Shown: piece after piece, positions 1-12,543 of the stretch
How the letters are laid out: each line of letters starts with the position of its first letter
Position numbering within the stretch: the first letter of the stretch is position 1
Assembly: GCA_009869945.1 (NCBI GenBank)
Contig: WIXG01000001.1
Location: forward strand, 372,001-436,000
DNA: 64,000 nt
Direction: 5' to 3'
Origin: Mesaphorura yosii
Lineage: Eukaryota; Arthropoda; Collembola; Poduromorpha; Tullbergiidae
Notes under the pieces: generated by a model
Databases searched by the model: none
Told to the model about the DNA's origin: nothing
Seen by the model: only the letters and a program-made list of their open reading frames with translations
Program-made: the position numbers and the translations under genes

Positions 1-3000
1 TTGACACGAGAAGCTTACGGTTTGATGGATTGGACTTTGCAAATACTTCTACAAGACTGAATCCATGATCCCATGCACGTCCATCTCATACATTACATGA
101 AACTTTGCTGAAACTTGAATCCGAAGAAACTTACAAAGGGATTACGTGACCCACTTTTACGTACAAGACTTGCAAGTATAAATCAATCAGTTTTGTTGGA
201 CTACACTTACGGCCGTCCAGATCTCCGAGAGGCCAACCAGCTGACTCTCATCTTGAATCGGCATTGGATGTCCGATTCAGAATTAATTCGATAATTTAAA
301 GCCCCATGATTTCACACACGAAGGAATGCGGCCATTTTCGCATTCGTTCAGGTTCAGATTTTTTGGCCTTGTTTTTATTCAAGCAGTTGCTTACTCTGTC
401 CCCTGTCCTCGTGGTCTGATCTTTTGAGTTCTGTTGCGACTCTTCCTGTTTTGCTTTATCCCCAAAATATTTCGTGACAGTATAAAATTTAAAGTAGAAT
501 TTATGGGATGAGCCGATGAACATTTCTATGCGCAAATGGACCAAACCGGGCGCAGACGAAGGAAGATGAATGCGATGTGTACATTTGAGCGTGATGATCC
601 TCTCACCTCTTTATACCATGCTTATGCTCACACTCGGCTCAGATCATAATATTTTTATTCCGTAAATCATAAATTCATATTTGCTCAACTGGCAAGTGCA
701 TATTCCACGTTACATTCACAAAATTTCGGTTTGAGGCCAAGCCGAGTCTTGGTCCCTGTGGACGTGGAATCCGCATCGGCCCCATTTCGGCGTTAAATAC
801 GACATTTATGAGTTATTTATGGCCGATGAATAGTAAAATGAGTGCATGAAATGAAGCCTGCCTTTATTTTACGACCCGCACTGCAAATTTCACTTTACAT
901 GCTTTGAATTACTCGTTTCGTTTTCAAATGCGACGTTTGGCTCATGTAGGATTCTAGAGCGTGGCTTAAAGAAGCGATTTTGTGTCAGACTCATAATAGG
1001 GCTTGATTGATCGATGCTTCTGACGGGTTTCGAAGGCTAAGGCGTGACTTTCGATAATCATTTACGTCAATATCAATAGCAGCAGCTAGATACCATAAAA
1101 TATGTATAGAAATGAGCCTGTAACGCGACATTAATGATATGGAAGATGAATCACAGGTTTCCGAGTGTAATTCAGGGTGCAGGCTTCAAGTCCCACTGCG
1201 AATCGTCAGCGATCTTTTAAAACTGGTCGCTGGGCTGATTTTAAAATTCATTATTAATTAATTTTTATTGAATTCACGCATCGACTCGACTAGTCGTTTA
1301 ATTTAGTGTGACACATTTTTGTCGTTATCAATGCCCACTGTGATTTCCCCTTCTGTAACTCCACCGTGCCTTTTTGATTCAGTTCTCTGTTTGATTAACT
1401 CAAAGCAGGGCTCGCACTGTTCAGCATCCGCGTTGTCTTGTCTCATTAAATGATTTATGTCCCTGAGTGCATTGAGCATTGTCAACCATGTTGAAAATTC
1501 AATGGCCACAGTTGCGAGGACATGAAACAAGACAAGAGTCGACCCCATTTTTATGCCAGACTCGATTTAGGGCGAATTTTTACCAATTCCCTTTCAGGCC
1601 GATACAAAGTTGCACCCTTGATAATGCGACTCCGCGAATTGTCTGTTCTCTGAGGGCGCTGTACTTGAATTGAACTCATCCGCGAATAGATCATGATAAA
1701 TGGGATGAACAGGCTTAGGACTTAGGACAAGCATTAGCATTATGTATTTAATGCATTTTGGGATTCCCTCGTGTAATGCATCCGGTGCATACACGCGTGA
1801 GACAAAAAGCTAAAGCTGCTCCGTCGCTTGGTGGCAGCGACAGTAGAATGGAATAAAAGTCTCATTTACAAGCTGGAAATCTAATTTTTACGACCACACG
1901 CACAAAAGCGAATGTGAACATCAGCTCTGACCGTTGAACCCATTACTGCCATTGCATGGGATAAATTAGCCCAACTCATTGCCTGGTTGAAATAGTCAGC
2001 AAATAAGACGACAATCAACCGAGGCAAACATGTGGCAGCGGTCCAGTCGTTGGTTCGTATATCGCTAAATTGTTGTTCGGAAAGTCAAAAAACCATAAAC
2101 TTAGTCATGGTGGGTTATTGTCTTGTTGTTTACCAGGCTCGTAGCCTGCAATGGAAATCGAAAAGTAGGAAAATGCCCAAAACGATGTAAACAACGCTCA
2201 TCACGCACCGCGACGCGTGCCCGCTCGCAAATAAATGGTTGGGGTAGGACAAGGAGATCAGGTTTGCAATTCGCGTCAGCCCATTCATTATCTTGATACC
2301 CGCTATAATGAAGCGAGACGAATGCACAGCGTTATTTACAGCACAGTAGTAGCGGCGGGAGCAGGAAAATCGAACTGTCGAGAATGGACTCTGATTTAAT
2401 CATCTGTCTCTCCAATTGCAAGAACCGGCGCATTCTGCATTGCAATGTGTTGTAAATTAAGAGTCGAGCAAAGCTAATGATCCACATAATACAGTAAGTT
2501 GAGATGCGTTTGGCTCAGATGCTCCATTCTCATGACTCGGGTGTCCAGCCCAGGCCAGACCGACCGAGGCGGAAGGATATGACAAAGTCAATTAGTCCTC
2601 AAATGCTTCAAACGAATTGAGAACAAATGTGTGTGTCGCGTTTTTCACATTTCTTCGGAAATTGATTTGACATATTGTCGTAAACATCGTAGAGCGGAAG
2701 ACTTGGCAAGGCGCAAGATGCAAGACGTGACGGAGCCTGATTTGGCACTGGCACTCGGGTACGCAATTAAGCAATAAGCTGAGACATTTTATGGTTGCTG
2801 GAAATTACAATGGTGATGATGAAGAGAGCGGAGACTGGAACGAAAAAATGTAAACATGAGCCCATTCATTATTTTATGACTTATTATTAAGGACTGCGCT
2901 GTCTCGGAGTCTTGAAATATTTCGTGCTTGATGCTTGACCTACGTTGCTCGCTGTATTTGGCCTTCACTATTCATGTGCCTCGTCTTCTGGTTCCAATTT

Positions 3001-3602
3001 CCCACATCTTTCGTCGTCCCTACTTGCTTAATAAGGGCTGAAGGCAAAACCCGAAAATCCCAGCGCAAGAGAAGACTATATCAAATATCAGAATAGCCTT
3101 AAAAGGTTTTTGCTCAATAGCGCGGCTGCGGCGCTTGGTTTGGTTTGGCTTACCATTCATAATTTTGAAATTAAGGTTCGTATCTCTTCCCATTACGCTT
3201 TTAATGCCCGCGCGTTCATGCACACTATTTGCCATTGAACGGATTATTTGATCTGCAAAAACTCGCCCGAGACGACTCGCCGAAGATTTATACTTTCTGT
3301 ATCTCATTTTTCTCCAGGGTCTCATCCATTTATTACTTTTACACAATATTTACTTACCATAACCATCGGTTCTTACACCGTAGCGTGCGCCGCTGCTATC
3401 CATTCACTTTCTGCTTCTACGCTTTGTTTGATCCCCTCGCAATATCTAATTTGGATTGACTTGAAATAAATTTTGTTTACTCACTTCACCCAAAGCCCCA
3501 AAAGTTCATCATTGATCAACTGCACAATTGAAATCTTCGCATCTGCTCAATGAAGCAAAAGTAAAAGGAGACAACTCAAAATCAAACCCTTTTGGTATTG
3601 GA
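1..3602. other. Intergenic DNA, no gene recognised
   Basis: About 3.6 kb of A+T-rich sequence. Open frames here are short (about 110 codons or fewer), lie on both strands at once and match no family I know. I see no tRNA, rRNA or obvious transposon ends. Regulatory sequence for the downstream Toll gene could lie here, but nothing in the bases identifies it. Confidence 0.6.
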
Positions 3603-4145
3603 TTATGGTTTGGGATTATTGATCAGTAGAATAATAACGAACGACTGAAAGCCAGAGTTTAAGATTCGGCAGAAACATGATCTCTTTTCTCGTTCTTGAA
3701 TCTTTGATTGAGATTGACAAGTGAACAAGCGTGTATCGTGTAAACGCAAACAGAGCACAGCGTGTTCCAGGAGACTTAAAGTCTGAAGTCTTGTCTTGTC
3801 GTCTCGTGTGTACTTAGGAACAATTAATTCCATTGACTTACGAAAAGAGGCCATAATCCTTGCCATTGGCTGGAGCATTGACAAATTGTGCTTCAATAAA
3901 CAGGCACGGAACAAAAATAGAGCGAGAGCGTGGCAATCGTAGTGTAATTCCCTGGAAAAGAATTTGTATCCAGGTTCAACGAGAGTTACGAGACAAATTG
4001 AACAAGACATTTGAATTTTGAAAGCCGCATGTGGTATTCCGACATCATCACCAGAATGCAATGGCAATTCCGTGCACATTCTTGTGCTGCTGCATGACTT
4101 CGTCTGCTGCTGCAAGAGTAAAAGTATCAAGATTAGCATCTGCAT
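3603..4145 (-). CDS. Unassigned open reading frame, possible secreted small protein
   Basis: The frame is open for about 251 codons (3603-4358). It would encode 180 residues from its first ATG at 4145. An open run this long is uncommon by chance in this A+T-rich intergenic sequence. The predicted N-terminus starts MQMLILILLLLQQQ, which is hydrophobic like a signal peptide, and scattered cysteines follow. I recognise no domain. No splice sites or poly(A) signal were tied to it, and a 143-codon frame runs antisense over part of it. It may well be a chance open frame; listed because of its length only. Confidence 0.15.
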   Translation of the reverse strand: MQMLILILLLLQQQTKSCSSTRMCTELPLHSGDDVGIPHAAFKIQMSCSICLVTLVEPGYKFFSRELHYDCHALALFLFRACLLKHNLSMLQPMARIMASFRKSMELIVPKYTRDDKTRLQTLSLLEHAVLCLRLHDTRLFTCQSQSKIQEREKRSCFCRILNSGFQSFVIILLINNPKP

Positions 4146-4358
4146 TCGCTTTCTGGGCAAAAGAACAAGAAACTCATCTTGAACAAAATACCAAACTAAT
4201 CTCACGCGCAATAAGCAGTCGAGACGACAGCAGCCGTACACTTTATTATGACATTTACGTAAATTATGTGGGCATGATGTGTGATTATGTTGAACAGATT
4301 GGAATTGACTCGCAGAGTGTCGTCGTCGAATGTTCCATACATTACACTCGGCGCGCAA

Positions 4359-7300
4359 ACACTCGTCCCACTTTGTTACTGTCGTTCAGTCGTAAAATCC
4401 CAAATTATATCTTCTTCAGTTTCAATTTCACTTTTTTCTCTCCTGCAAAACACAGGCGTTAGTTTGGCTTAAGAATAAGTGTATTGAAGTATCGGAGAAG
4501 TGAGCTAAATAACTTTTTCGTGTCACCAACTTCCAACTCGGCACGCATTTGTAGCACCACCGCACCACTTAACAGCAACAAATAAGCTGTTGGCTGGCAG
4601 GATCACATTCTTAATGTGTAATATAATCATGCTATGTTTTATTATTAGCTTCTCGCTTATTTCCGAATTGTGTTCTCGTTCCATCGAATGTTGAACATGA
4701 ACAGATGATTGTCATCCTCTAAGATTCTGAAATTCATAAGAATGTTTATAGTTTGGTTTGTTTCAACATTTTAGTAGAGTCGAAACTCTCCCAGATCTGA
4801 AAGAGTTCGGTCACACTCTTATGAATGAGTGACACCGAATACGAATGCTGACCGTGGCTGCGAGTCAGCTGGCGAGTGGAACCTGGAAATGGACCCTCAA
4901 AACATGTAATCTGTCCATTTGTCACAAGCTTTGGCCAGTTAAAGCTAATGAAACAAGAGTTGGATGTTCATGTCAATGTTCGACGTTGTTTCCGGTATTC
5001 AGCTTGGGGAAAAAAATGCAGCAATCAGGCTTCATTGCTAATTCGGCGCTGAAAGTCGTTCAGAAAATGAATATTAACAAAAAAAAATATGACAAAAAAA
5101 GCAAGTTTTACTTTCTCCTTCAGCGCTTTTAAGATGCCAGTATCGGTTGTGTATCAGGACGCTTCAAGATTCGGGCAGCATTATCTCTTAAACTGTAGAC
5201 TGTACATTTAACTAAGGAGAGAGAAAATGCATTCAAGTGTAAAACCAAAAGTCCCGATACTCTTTCTAGTTTGAAGCCCAGCCATCGTTTATGATCTGCT
5301 TGCCTGCGTGTCCTTCTGCAAACACCAATACAGTACAACACATCCCTATCACAGGAGAGGATTTATTTCATTACAACCTATTGTGATTATTCACTTGAAG
5401 AATTGCAATCTAATCTATCAATAGTTCAAATAAAAAACCATTTGCCAGTCTCTCTGCCACACACGGACCCAAGTTTACGTTTGCAGCTTCTCAGGAACTT
5501 CATGTGCGCATTTTCTGTTACCTTCCTTTCAATACGAATTGGGAATATTTATTGCTTTGTTGCTGTTGCAAAAGAAGACGAAGATCAATTTAGCTCGCTA
5601 TTGAATTGTGCGTGGAAAAATATGATGCAGAGAAGAAAAGCGAGAAAGGACTCATGTGGATACGCACGCCAGCCTGAATAATAGCACGATTCAAACTTTC
5701 AAACTGCATTCGACTGTCTGTCTTTGTCCTGCTCATTCGTCTGACTTGAACTCGACGAGTCTTTCCAGCCACTGACTGTCCTGCGACGTGAGAAAACAAA
5801 AAATTGAAGAAGAATCTACCACGTCTTCCATCACGGTAGACGGTAATTGTACTAATCATAATATTTAGTAGGTGTGGGTAACCTAATGACCACCTGTGTG
5901 GTTCCTGTGCGTAATAAATTAACTATGGAAAAGGTTTCTGAGTCTTCCCCGTACCAAGGCAAGCAACAATCTCTCCTCCTCTTCATCCTGCACTTACGAA
6001 CAAAGTTTAGTATTTGGTCTGCGTTAGCAGTTAGTAGCGTTAGCAGTAGAACTCTGCATTCAAGTTTTAGTAAACCATCATCCCATTGTGTCAAAACAAT
6101 TTATTCTTTTCTTTCTTCTTCACCTTGCCCGTGGTGTGGCTCGTACTGCAGTACGTAAGAAATTATACAATCACAACACACAACAATGGGAAACAACAAT
6201 GCGACTCAGGACATAAAAAGAAGACTTACATGTGTCAGCGATACAATGTTCGTCGTATGCGGTTTCGGCTCTGGTATTTTCGTGGCTCACATGTAGTCAC
6301 TGTGAAGTATACAAACGAACGTACCGCAAAAGCAACCGCAGCCGCCAGCACGAAGGATTTTATTTGCTATTGCCATTCGATTGAATTCCTGAGGCTCGAT
6401 GGTAATTTTTTAGTACTTGTGAAGTTGAGCGTAAGACGAAGCAAAATCAAAAGGTCCTGGCACAAAGCAGAAAAAGGTGGTAGACCATAAACGATGCGAT
6501 TCAAATTCCTGATGTTGATGAAAACATGAAGTGAAGCGACGGTAGCGCTTATCCGACCGGACCGTGTGTGGGGATTTAATTGTAATTATATTTCTTCCAA
6601 AGGTACAAAGGAAGGCGCTACAGTGGAATTAATTCTTTTTCCAATGTTATTGCCGACTAATCGAAAAAGCGTCAATATTAAAGAAATTGTAACAAAACCG
6701 CTAACTCGATACCAAAACTCACCCCCATTTGTTGGGTCCCTTTTCTTGCAAAATACGAGACTGGGCCCAGGAGTTAATCAACTTCATAGTCCGGAAGGAT
6801 AAGCGGCAACGACTGGATTTACAATTCGGGTCCATTTGGTCTGTTGCAAATGTATGAATCTCGCTCGGCATTCCGTAAATATTTCTTTCACACTATGCAT
6901 CGTAACCAATCATAAATCTTCTGAAACAATGCAATTGTGTTATGGCATGCGTACGAGCACAGCGTGCCGGTGGTCAGCGGCCAACAGATGAATTATGAAT
7001 CAGGTAACCTTTCAGTTCAAAATTAGAATGACACGGGACGGAGGAAATGTGTCAAGTCAAGTCAGTCCCGTGGCGTGTCTTGTATTCGTGTAATTCGGTC
7101 GTAGATAACATTTACACCGGACAATTACGCCATTGTTGGACAAACTGTACAATTGTTTTTCCCATTAAAAGGAGCTGCGAGACGCGAGAAATACGCGTCA
7201 TTACAAATAAAGCACAAAGCCCAACCGGAAAATATGCCACCAACAACGAAACGAAAAATGGGAAGAATCTTCCTTCGGACGTCCTGCGAGAGTGATTTAT

Positions 7301-10300
7301 GGACCTATTCATTGTTGCGCATACATTGTACAGAATGTCGCAAGGTTTGCCAACATTTTGACATGGGATCAGTTTCTGTTTCTGTTTTGAAAAATTGAAT
7401 TAGAACTCCTGCGCTGCGGCTGCGACGGGGCCGAGCCGGATTACATTGTTGTAATTGTGCCTAAATACTGCGGCAGCGTAGCCGTGGGTACTTTTTCAGG
7501 AATCGTTTCCGTGACTCTCTCCTCTGGTTCCAGTCACACAGATTTATTGTGTATCATTGTTGCACAACAGAGAAGTTTCAATGGGACTTCGGTGGGGATC
7601 TTCTTTGCCAAGCCCAAAAGCAGATGCCACGTAGCCAATGCCAAATTGTGAAATCGTCCCGGAATCCATGCGGGCAGACAAGAGCCTCAAATATCAGGAA
7701 TTCCAGCCCATCCACTGAGAAATGCACTGGCACTGCGTTGGTAATAAACTTCACACAGCCAAAAGGGATGTGTTTCTGGGTAACCGTGGCTAATTTCATT
7801 TTTAGAACCTAAATAATGATATAAGATCATGAAATTAAAGAACAATAGAATTAAAAGAATCCTTTTATTTATGGCACTCGTAATTTCGATGGTGGCTTAG
7901 GCTCCATTTGTTGTTTCCTGTACATGATCTCATATCATTTAACTCGAAGTTATTGTAATACAGAGCACGATAACCTACAGCTAAATTGGATTACAAGTTT
8001 TAACTAAAATCTCGGTTCCTTGTCCTTTCTAAGAGCAATGATCCAGTGACGTCGTGTTCAAAATAAACAAGTTCCTCTCACACAAAATCGACCGGAACAG
8101 AGGCTGATAAGAAAAGTGATAGGGAAGGGCCAGTCTAGATAATGTAGTTGGCACGTCACTGCAATGACAAGACTCCGACAAGTTCAATCAATATTTGCAT
8201 CGTTTGAATGGCCACGAACTCCGGAATCCATGGTTCCGTGTTCACGAACACATGGCTCAAATTTTTTCACAAACGAGGAAATGAAATTTTCCTGTCTCCG
8301 TTTTCCGTTGTTTTCGAAACTGAAGTTGTTGGAACTGAAACAGAACCCCATATCAATATCACTTGTGCGCGCGGGTTAACCTTGTCATTAGCCCTGAAGA
8401 CAGAGTGTAGAAATACATACCACCGCAGTCAACGGGCAAGGCAAAATCTCATTTTGAGTCTCTCTCGAGTCCCGTCTTCTTGGCATAAATACATGTAAAA
8501 TATCTCAAGCATGTTAATTGATTATTAACGAGGAGCCAACCGCTCAAGCGAGGAGCAAGAGGACTCTTGGCTTGGCAGGACGACGGAATGAGACGAGAAT
8601 CTATGAATGATTGAAGAAGACATTTCCACTTCAGCTGCCCACATTGTCATGTGGCCCACATTAAATGGTAATCTCATGGGTATAATTACTTAAGGACGGG
8701 ACAGCGCAACTGGTCTGCAGGTCCGCATTCTAATTTGTGAAATGGCCATTCTTGAGACAGCGACTGCTGCTGTTATCGCGATTGCATGCTATTTGCTTTT
8801 ATTTTTATCACCACATTCGTAATTGAAACCACACAAAGATGAATTTCGAATGGCGAGTGCAAGATGTTCAGCCGAGAGGACAAACTCATGCCGTTTTTGG
8901 ACCATAGTGTTTAATGCTGATAAGACGTCGCTAGCTAAACCGTCATCGTTACTCCTTCACTAGCCGTAGAAACTTTCCGCGCGTACGTTGACAAAGCCAA
9001 AAACTTTATCTCAGTTCATTACGTATTAATAAATTCAATTAAAAAGTTCCTAGCGGCTGCCTCATCGTCATAAATCCAATTGTCCAATTTAATCGTGTCG
9101 AATGACCACCGCACGATTCAACAAGGTAGATCAGTTAGAGTTAGCGACCGTTTGTAGGACAATTTGTATAGGTGCATTATTTTTAGCCGTAAAGAATTCA
9201 ATACACATCCCACAACTTATACCTCCAAAATAAATTCAAGACTCGACGCAGCAGCGATTATGAGAATTTATTGACCTTGTTAACCCTTTTCACGAGCACA
9301 AGCGACCGAAGGATAAATATTTTCATTTGTGAGGAAAAGTAGTCGAGTCTTATAAATGAGTAATAACTTCTTGCTGCTCCACTAACAGATTAAATTTATG
9401 CAAGTACAAAGCACAAGTTGCTCTCAGCGCAGCGGGGGAGCTCATCATTTATCCCTTTGTTCAACACTTGCTTTGCTCCGGAGCTAAAAATTATGCAGCA
9501 CCTACTTAAAAATGTGCCCAGACTTTTATTAATAAATACTCGTTGCACGTTTTATTACACATTATTACAATTAATACTCCAAAATTGCTGCGAGCACAAA
9601 AAGCGGCCCGAGAGCCCTCACAAGTCGTTAAGTCACATTACTGAACCTTTTAACCACAATCTGCTTCAATGGGTGTCCTTTCAAAGACCCGTACTCGAAA
9701 ATTGGACGGAGACGACAATAGCCGCCTAATAGCATGAGATATGAATAATATTTTGTATTTGTGTTATTTTTCTCGGGTCCCAAGCCACAAAAGCCGGAGT
9801 GACAGAAGGACAACAACGAGCGACACGTTACCTCGTGTATGCGCTTGATATTTATAGCAGCGTGAGAATGGGAATTGAATAAATTGTGACTTTGACTCGA
9901 TTGCTCGACTCGACTTTCCACGTTTAAGGAATTCTTCGTCTTGGGGCGGAGCTGACGCATCATTTCCAATGTCAAGGAAAGCAAGTGACAATTGTCTGTT
10001 TTCAGATTCTTAATATTATTATCGTATTATCGTCATTGTAATGTGTGAGAAACTTCCTTCCAGGTTCCAGGTCAGCAGCAACAGCAGGATCTTATTGACA
10101 ATTTCTATTGTGCGATCTTCTTTGACTTGGCCATTGATTAGCTAAATGGCTACTGCAAGCTGCTGAGAAAAGAAGATGGAATCCAGTGCAGTGACAACAT
10201 CCGGCCGTCTTATTATCATCGCCCTGTACCGAGCCTTATTTAGAAGAAAATGAAAATGAGATTCAGCTCAAAGCGTCAGCGTGTTTTAATGAAAAATCTT

Positions 10301-11630
10301 CGTGGAGGGCCGGAGTCCTGTTGACACTGGACTCAATAATGCCCAGTAGGGTGTCATCGTCATCGCAGTCGTACCACCACGTAGATTTAACCAAGCTTAA
10401 CTTTGTCGTTGTGAAAGTCACAGTCACCAAAGAGTCAGAGGCAAGAGTCCCATTGTGCTCTTTTCATCCCCTGCCTTGACTCGAACTCGGCACAGCTTGG
10501 CACTCTTGCACTGCCTCGCATTAGCAATTCGTTCCCCTCTTTCGTACTTCGAAACGTTCTTGCACCCAACTGCTGCTGCTGCTCGGCTACTGCATTGTTG
10601 TGAGGTGGTCGGTGTCATCCTCGTCGTCTGCCATAAATGACTTCAACTGCAAATATGGACGAATCAAATGCATGAGTCGACCAAGCCATTTGCAGAACCC
10701 TGCACAACTCTTCGTCTTCGCTTTGTTCTCACGATACATCTGCATTGCTTCAGAGGAAATGCAAACAAATGTAACAATTTAGCCGTATATTTGGCTCAGT
10801 TAAACTTTATTCAACTTAAATTATCTAAAACTGATTGACGAAGCGGTGGGCAATGATCAACGCTAATCGTTTGCTTACGAGCTTTGAATATTGCATGCCG
10901 ACGCCAGCAAATGTTTCCTGTTTTCGCGAAACCTTAGTCAAAGATAACTAAGTAAAAGTTAGTAAAAGTCGAACTTGTTGAGTATTGAGTCGGGAATGGG
11001 AATAGAATGGGACCACCACGACTGCCAACAATGCACTGTGTCAGACTCATTTAAACCTGAAATGAAAAGATGGGGTTACCGGAAGATTTTGAACAAACCG
11101 GTCTCCAGTGCTAATGCTGTGGAAGAAGAAAAAGTCAACAATGGGATTGCCATTGCTTTTGCGTTGCATTGCATGCACTTCATTTTTTGTTCCAGTCTCG
11201 TTAAAGACGGCCTGAGCCTCTCGTACTGGATTCGTTATGCAATTCCCAAGTGGGTGTACATTATTGAATGTGAGTAAACCGACCAACAATACAGCGTAGT
11301 ATAACATCTATAATGTACCAGGCACGGCCACATGTATTATTGCTGTGCGTGTGGTTTTGGTACATAACAAATAGCAGTTGTATCCTCCGGATGTGCTCTC
11401 TGCCGTGCCATGTCAGACTGTTGCTGCTGCAGTTGTAAAAATACATAATGGATAGATACACTTTTCTCGGGTGTCTGACTCGAATTGCTTTTGCTGCCAC
11501 TAGCCCGAGACCAGCCACCAGCATATTGTACTTGTAAACTCAAACAGAAAGTTTCTATTTCTTCACAACAGGATTATACATAATGCAAGGAGTCTGCCGT
11601 CGATTCTTCTTCTCGTTCGCGCACTCGTCG
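4359..11630. other. Intergenic DNA upstream of the Toll gene
   Basis: About 7.3 kb without a recognisable gene. It holds short simple-sequence patches only, for example four CTG units at 10570-10583 and A-rich runs near 5080-5100. All open frames are below about 135 codons and look like chance frames. Its position directly 5' of a receptor gene makes it a natural place for enhancers, but I could not point to any particular site. Confidence 0.55.
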
Positions 11631-11671
11631 TATATATCATCTGAGCCCAATCCACCGTGCACCTTCAGTCA
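11631..11671 (+). promoter_or_regulatory. Candidate core promoter of the Toll gene (TATA plus initiator)
   Basis: A TATATATC block starts at 11631. A TCAGT initiator, the usual arthropod form, lies at 11665-11669 with its A at 11667. The A is 34-36 bp downstream of the T-A block, slightly longer than the ideal spacing. Starting here would give a leader of about 755 nt before the Toll ATG. Two further TTCAGTT initiator-like sites follow near 11730 and 11750, so the exact start is uncertain. Confidence 0.35.
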
Positions 11672-12345
11672 GATTTCGTACCTTGACTTGAGAAGTTGCT
11701 GAGAAGCTGAACCGGCTCGAGTCACTCGCTTTCAGTTGTTTCAACTTCGTTCAGTTGTCGCACTGCCATAATCGCCAGCATTTCCACATTTTCTTTGACT
11801 AGTTGTGACTGTTACCTGTGGCATCCATCATTCGGAGTGAGAATTTGAGTTTGGACATGTGAAGTGTTCACTGTGAAACAAAAGCCGGCACCTGTGAGCT
11901 AAAACTATGGGGACAAGGAAGTGATTCTTGCAATATACAGAATGTGTGCAGAGTTTCTCGACTCGTTCAGTGCGAGTGAGTGAAGGATTCACGAGATTTG
12001 TGAAAAAGTGCAAGAAAAAAGGAAGTAATTCGTCAATTCGTGCTTTCTTGAGGGAAAACTCCCGAAAATCGAAATGCGTGAGTGTGAGAAACCCCACTTG
12101 GGAAAATAAGCCAAATCTCCGCATTCGCACACTGAATTTCACTTTCGTGTCCGTGTTGCGTCGATGTTGCGTGTTTAGTTTCATAACAATCTCCGCTTTT
12201 CTTTTCGCAATCATATTAGGAAGGATTTGTGAACCCCAGTTAGCTTTTCGCACGTCTCTGCGAGCACAAGGAAGATGGTGATAAGAAACTGACGCTGAAG
12301 CCTGGGCTCAACAACAGAAACAATGACAATGCTGAGCAAATAGGA

Positions 12346-12543
12346 ATGGAAAGCGGGAGCCGCAGCCAGCAACAGAAAATAGGACGACAAATTGTGAGCA
12401 AGAGCGGCCAGATAGTAAAAAATGGATCAGTTTTGGATTTTATGTTTGACTTTTGCGTTGCTTCACGGAAACCTGAGCTGGCAAGTAGTTTCTTATCGCG
12501 GCAACCAGCAACCGCCACCCGGTATCAACGCGGGTGCTACTGA
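12346..12543 (+). promoter_or_regulatory. Upstream ORF overlapping the Toll start codon
   Basis: An ATG at 12346 in a good context (G at -3, G at +4) opens a 65-codon frame that ends at 12543. That is about 120 nt past the Toll ATG at 12422, in a different frame. A shorter uORF (12323-12343) precedes it. If the mature leader includes this stretch, ribosomes starting here would bypass the Toll start, so the arrangement predicts translational damping or reliance on leaky scanning. It would not apply if transcription starts further downstream or the leader is spliced. Confidence 0.35.

Noticed and set aside
1180-1200. A tRNA-like TTCAAGTCCC stretch
   Set aside because: The flanking stem and an acceptor/anticodon arrangement are missing.
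6086-6490. 134-codon frame on the + strand
   Set aside because: It does not begin with ATG, has a composition typical of random frames and overlaps other frames; no domain.
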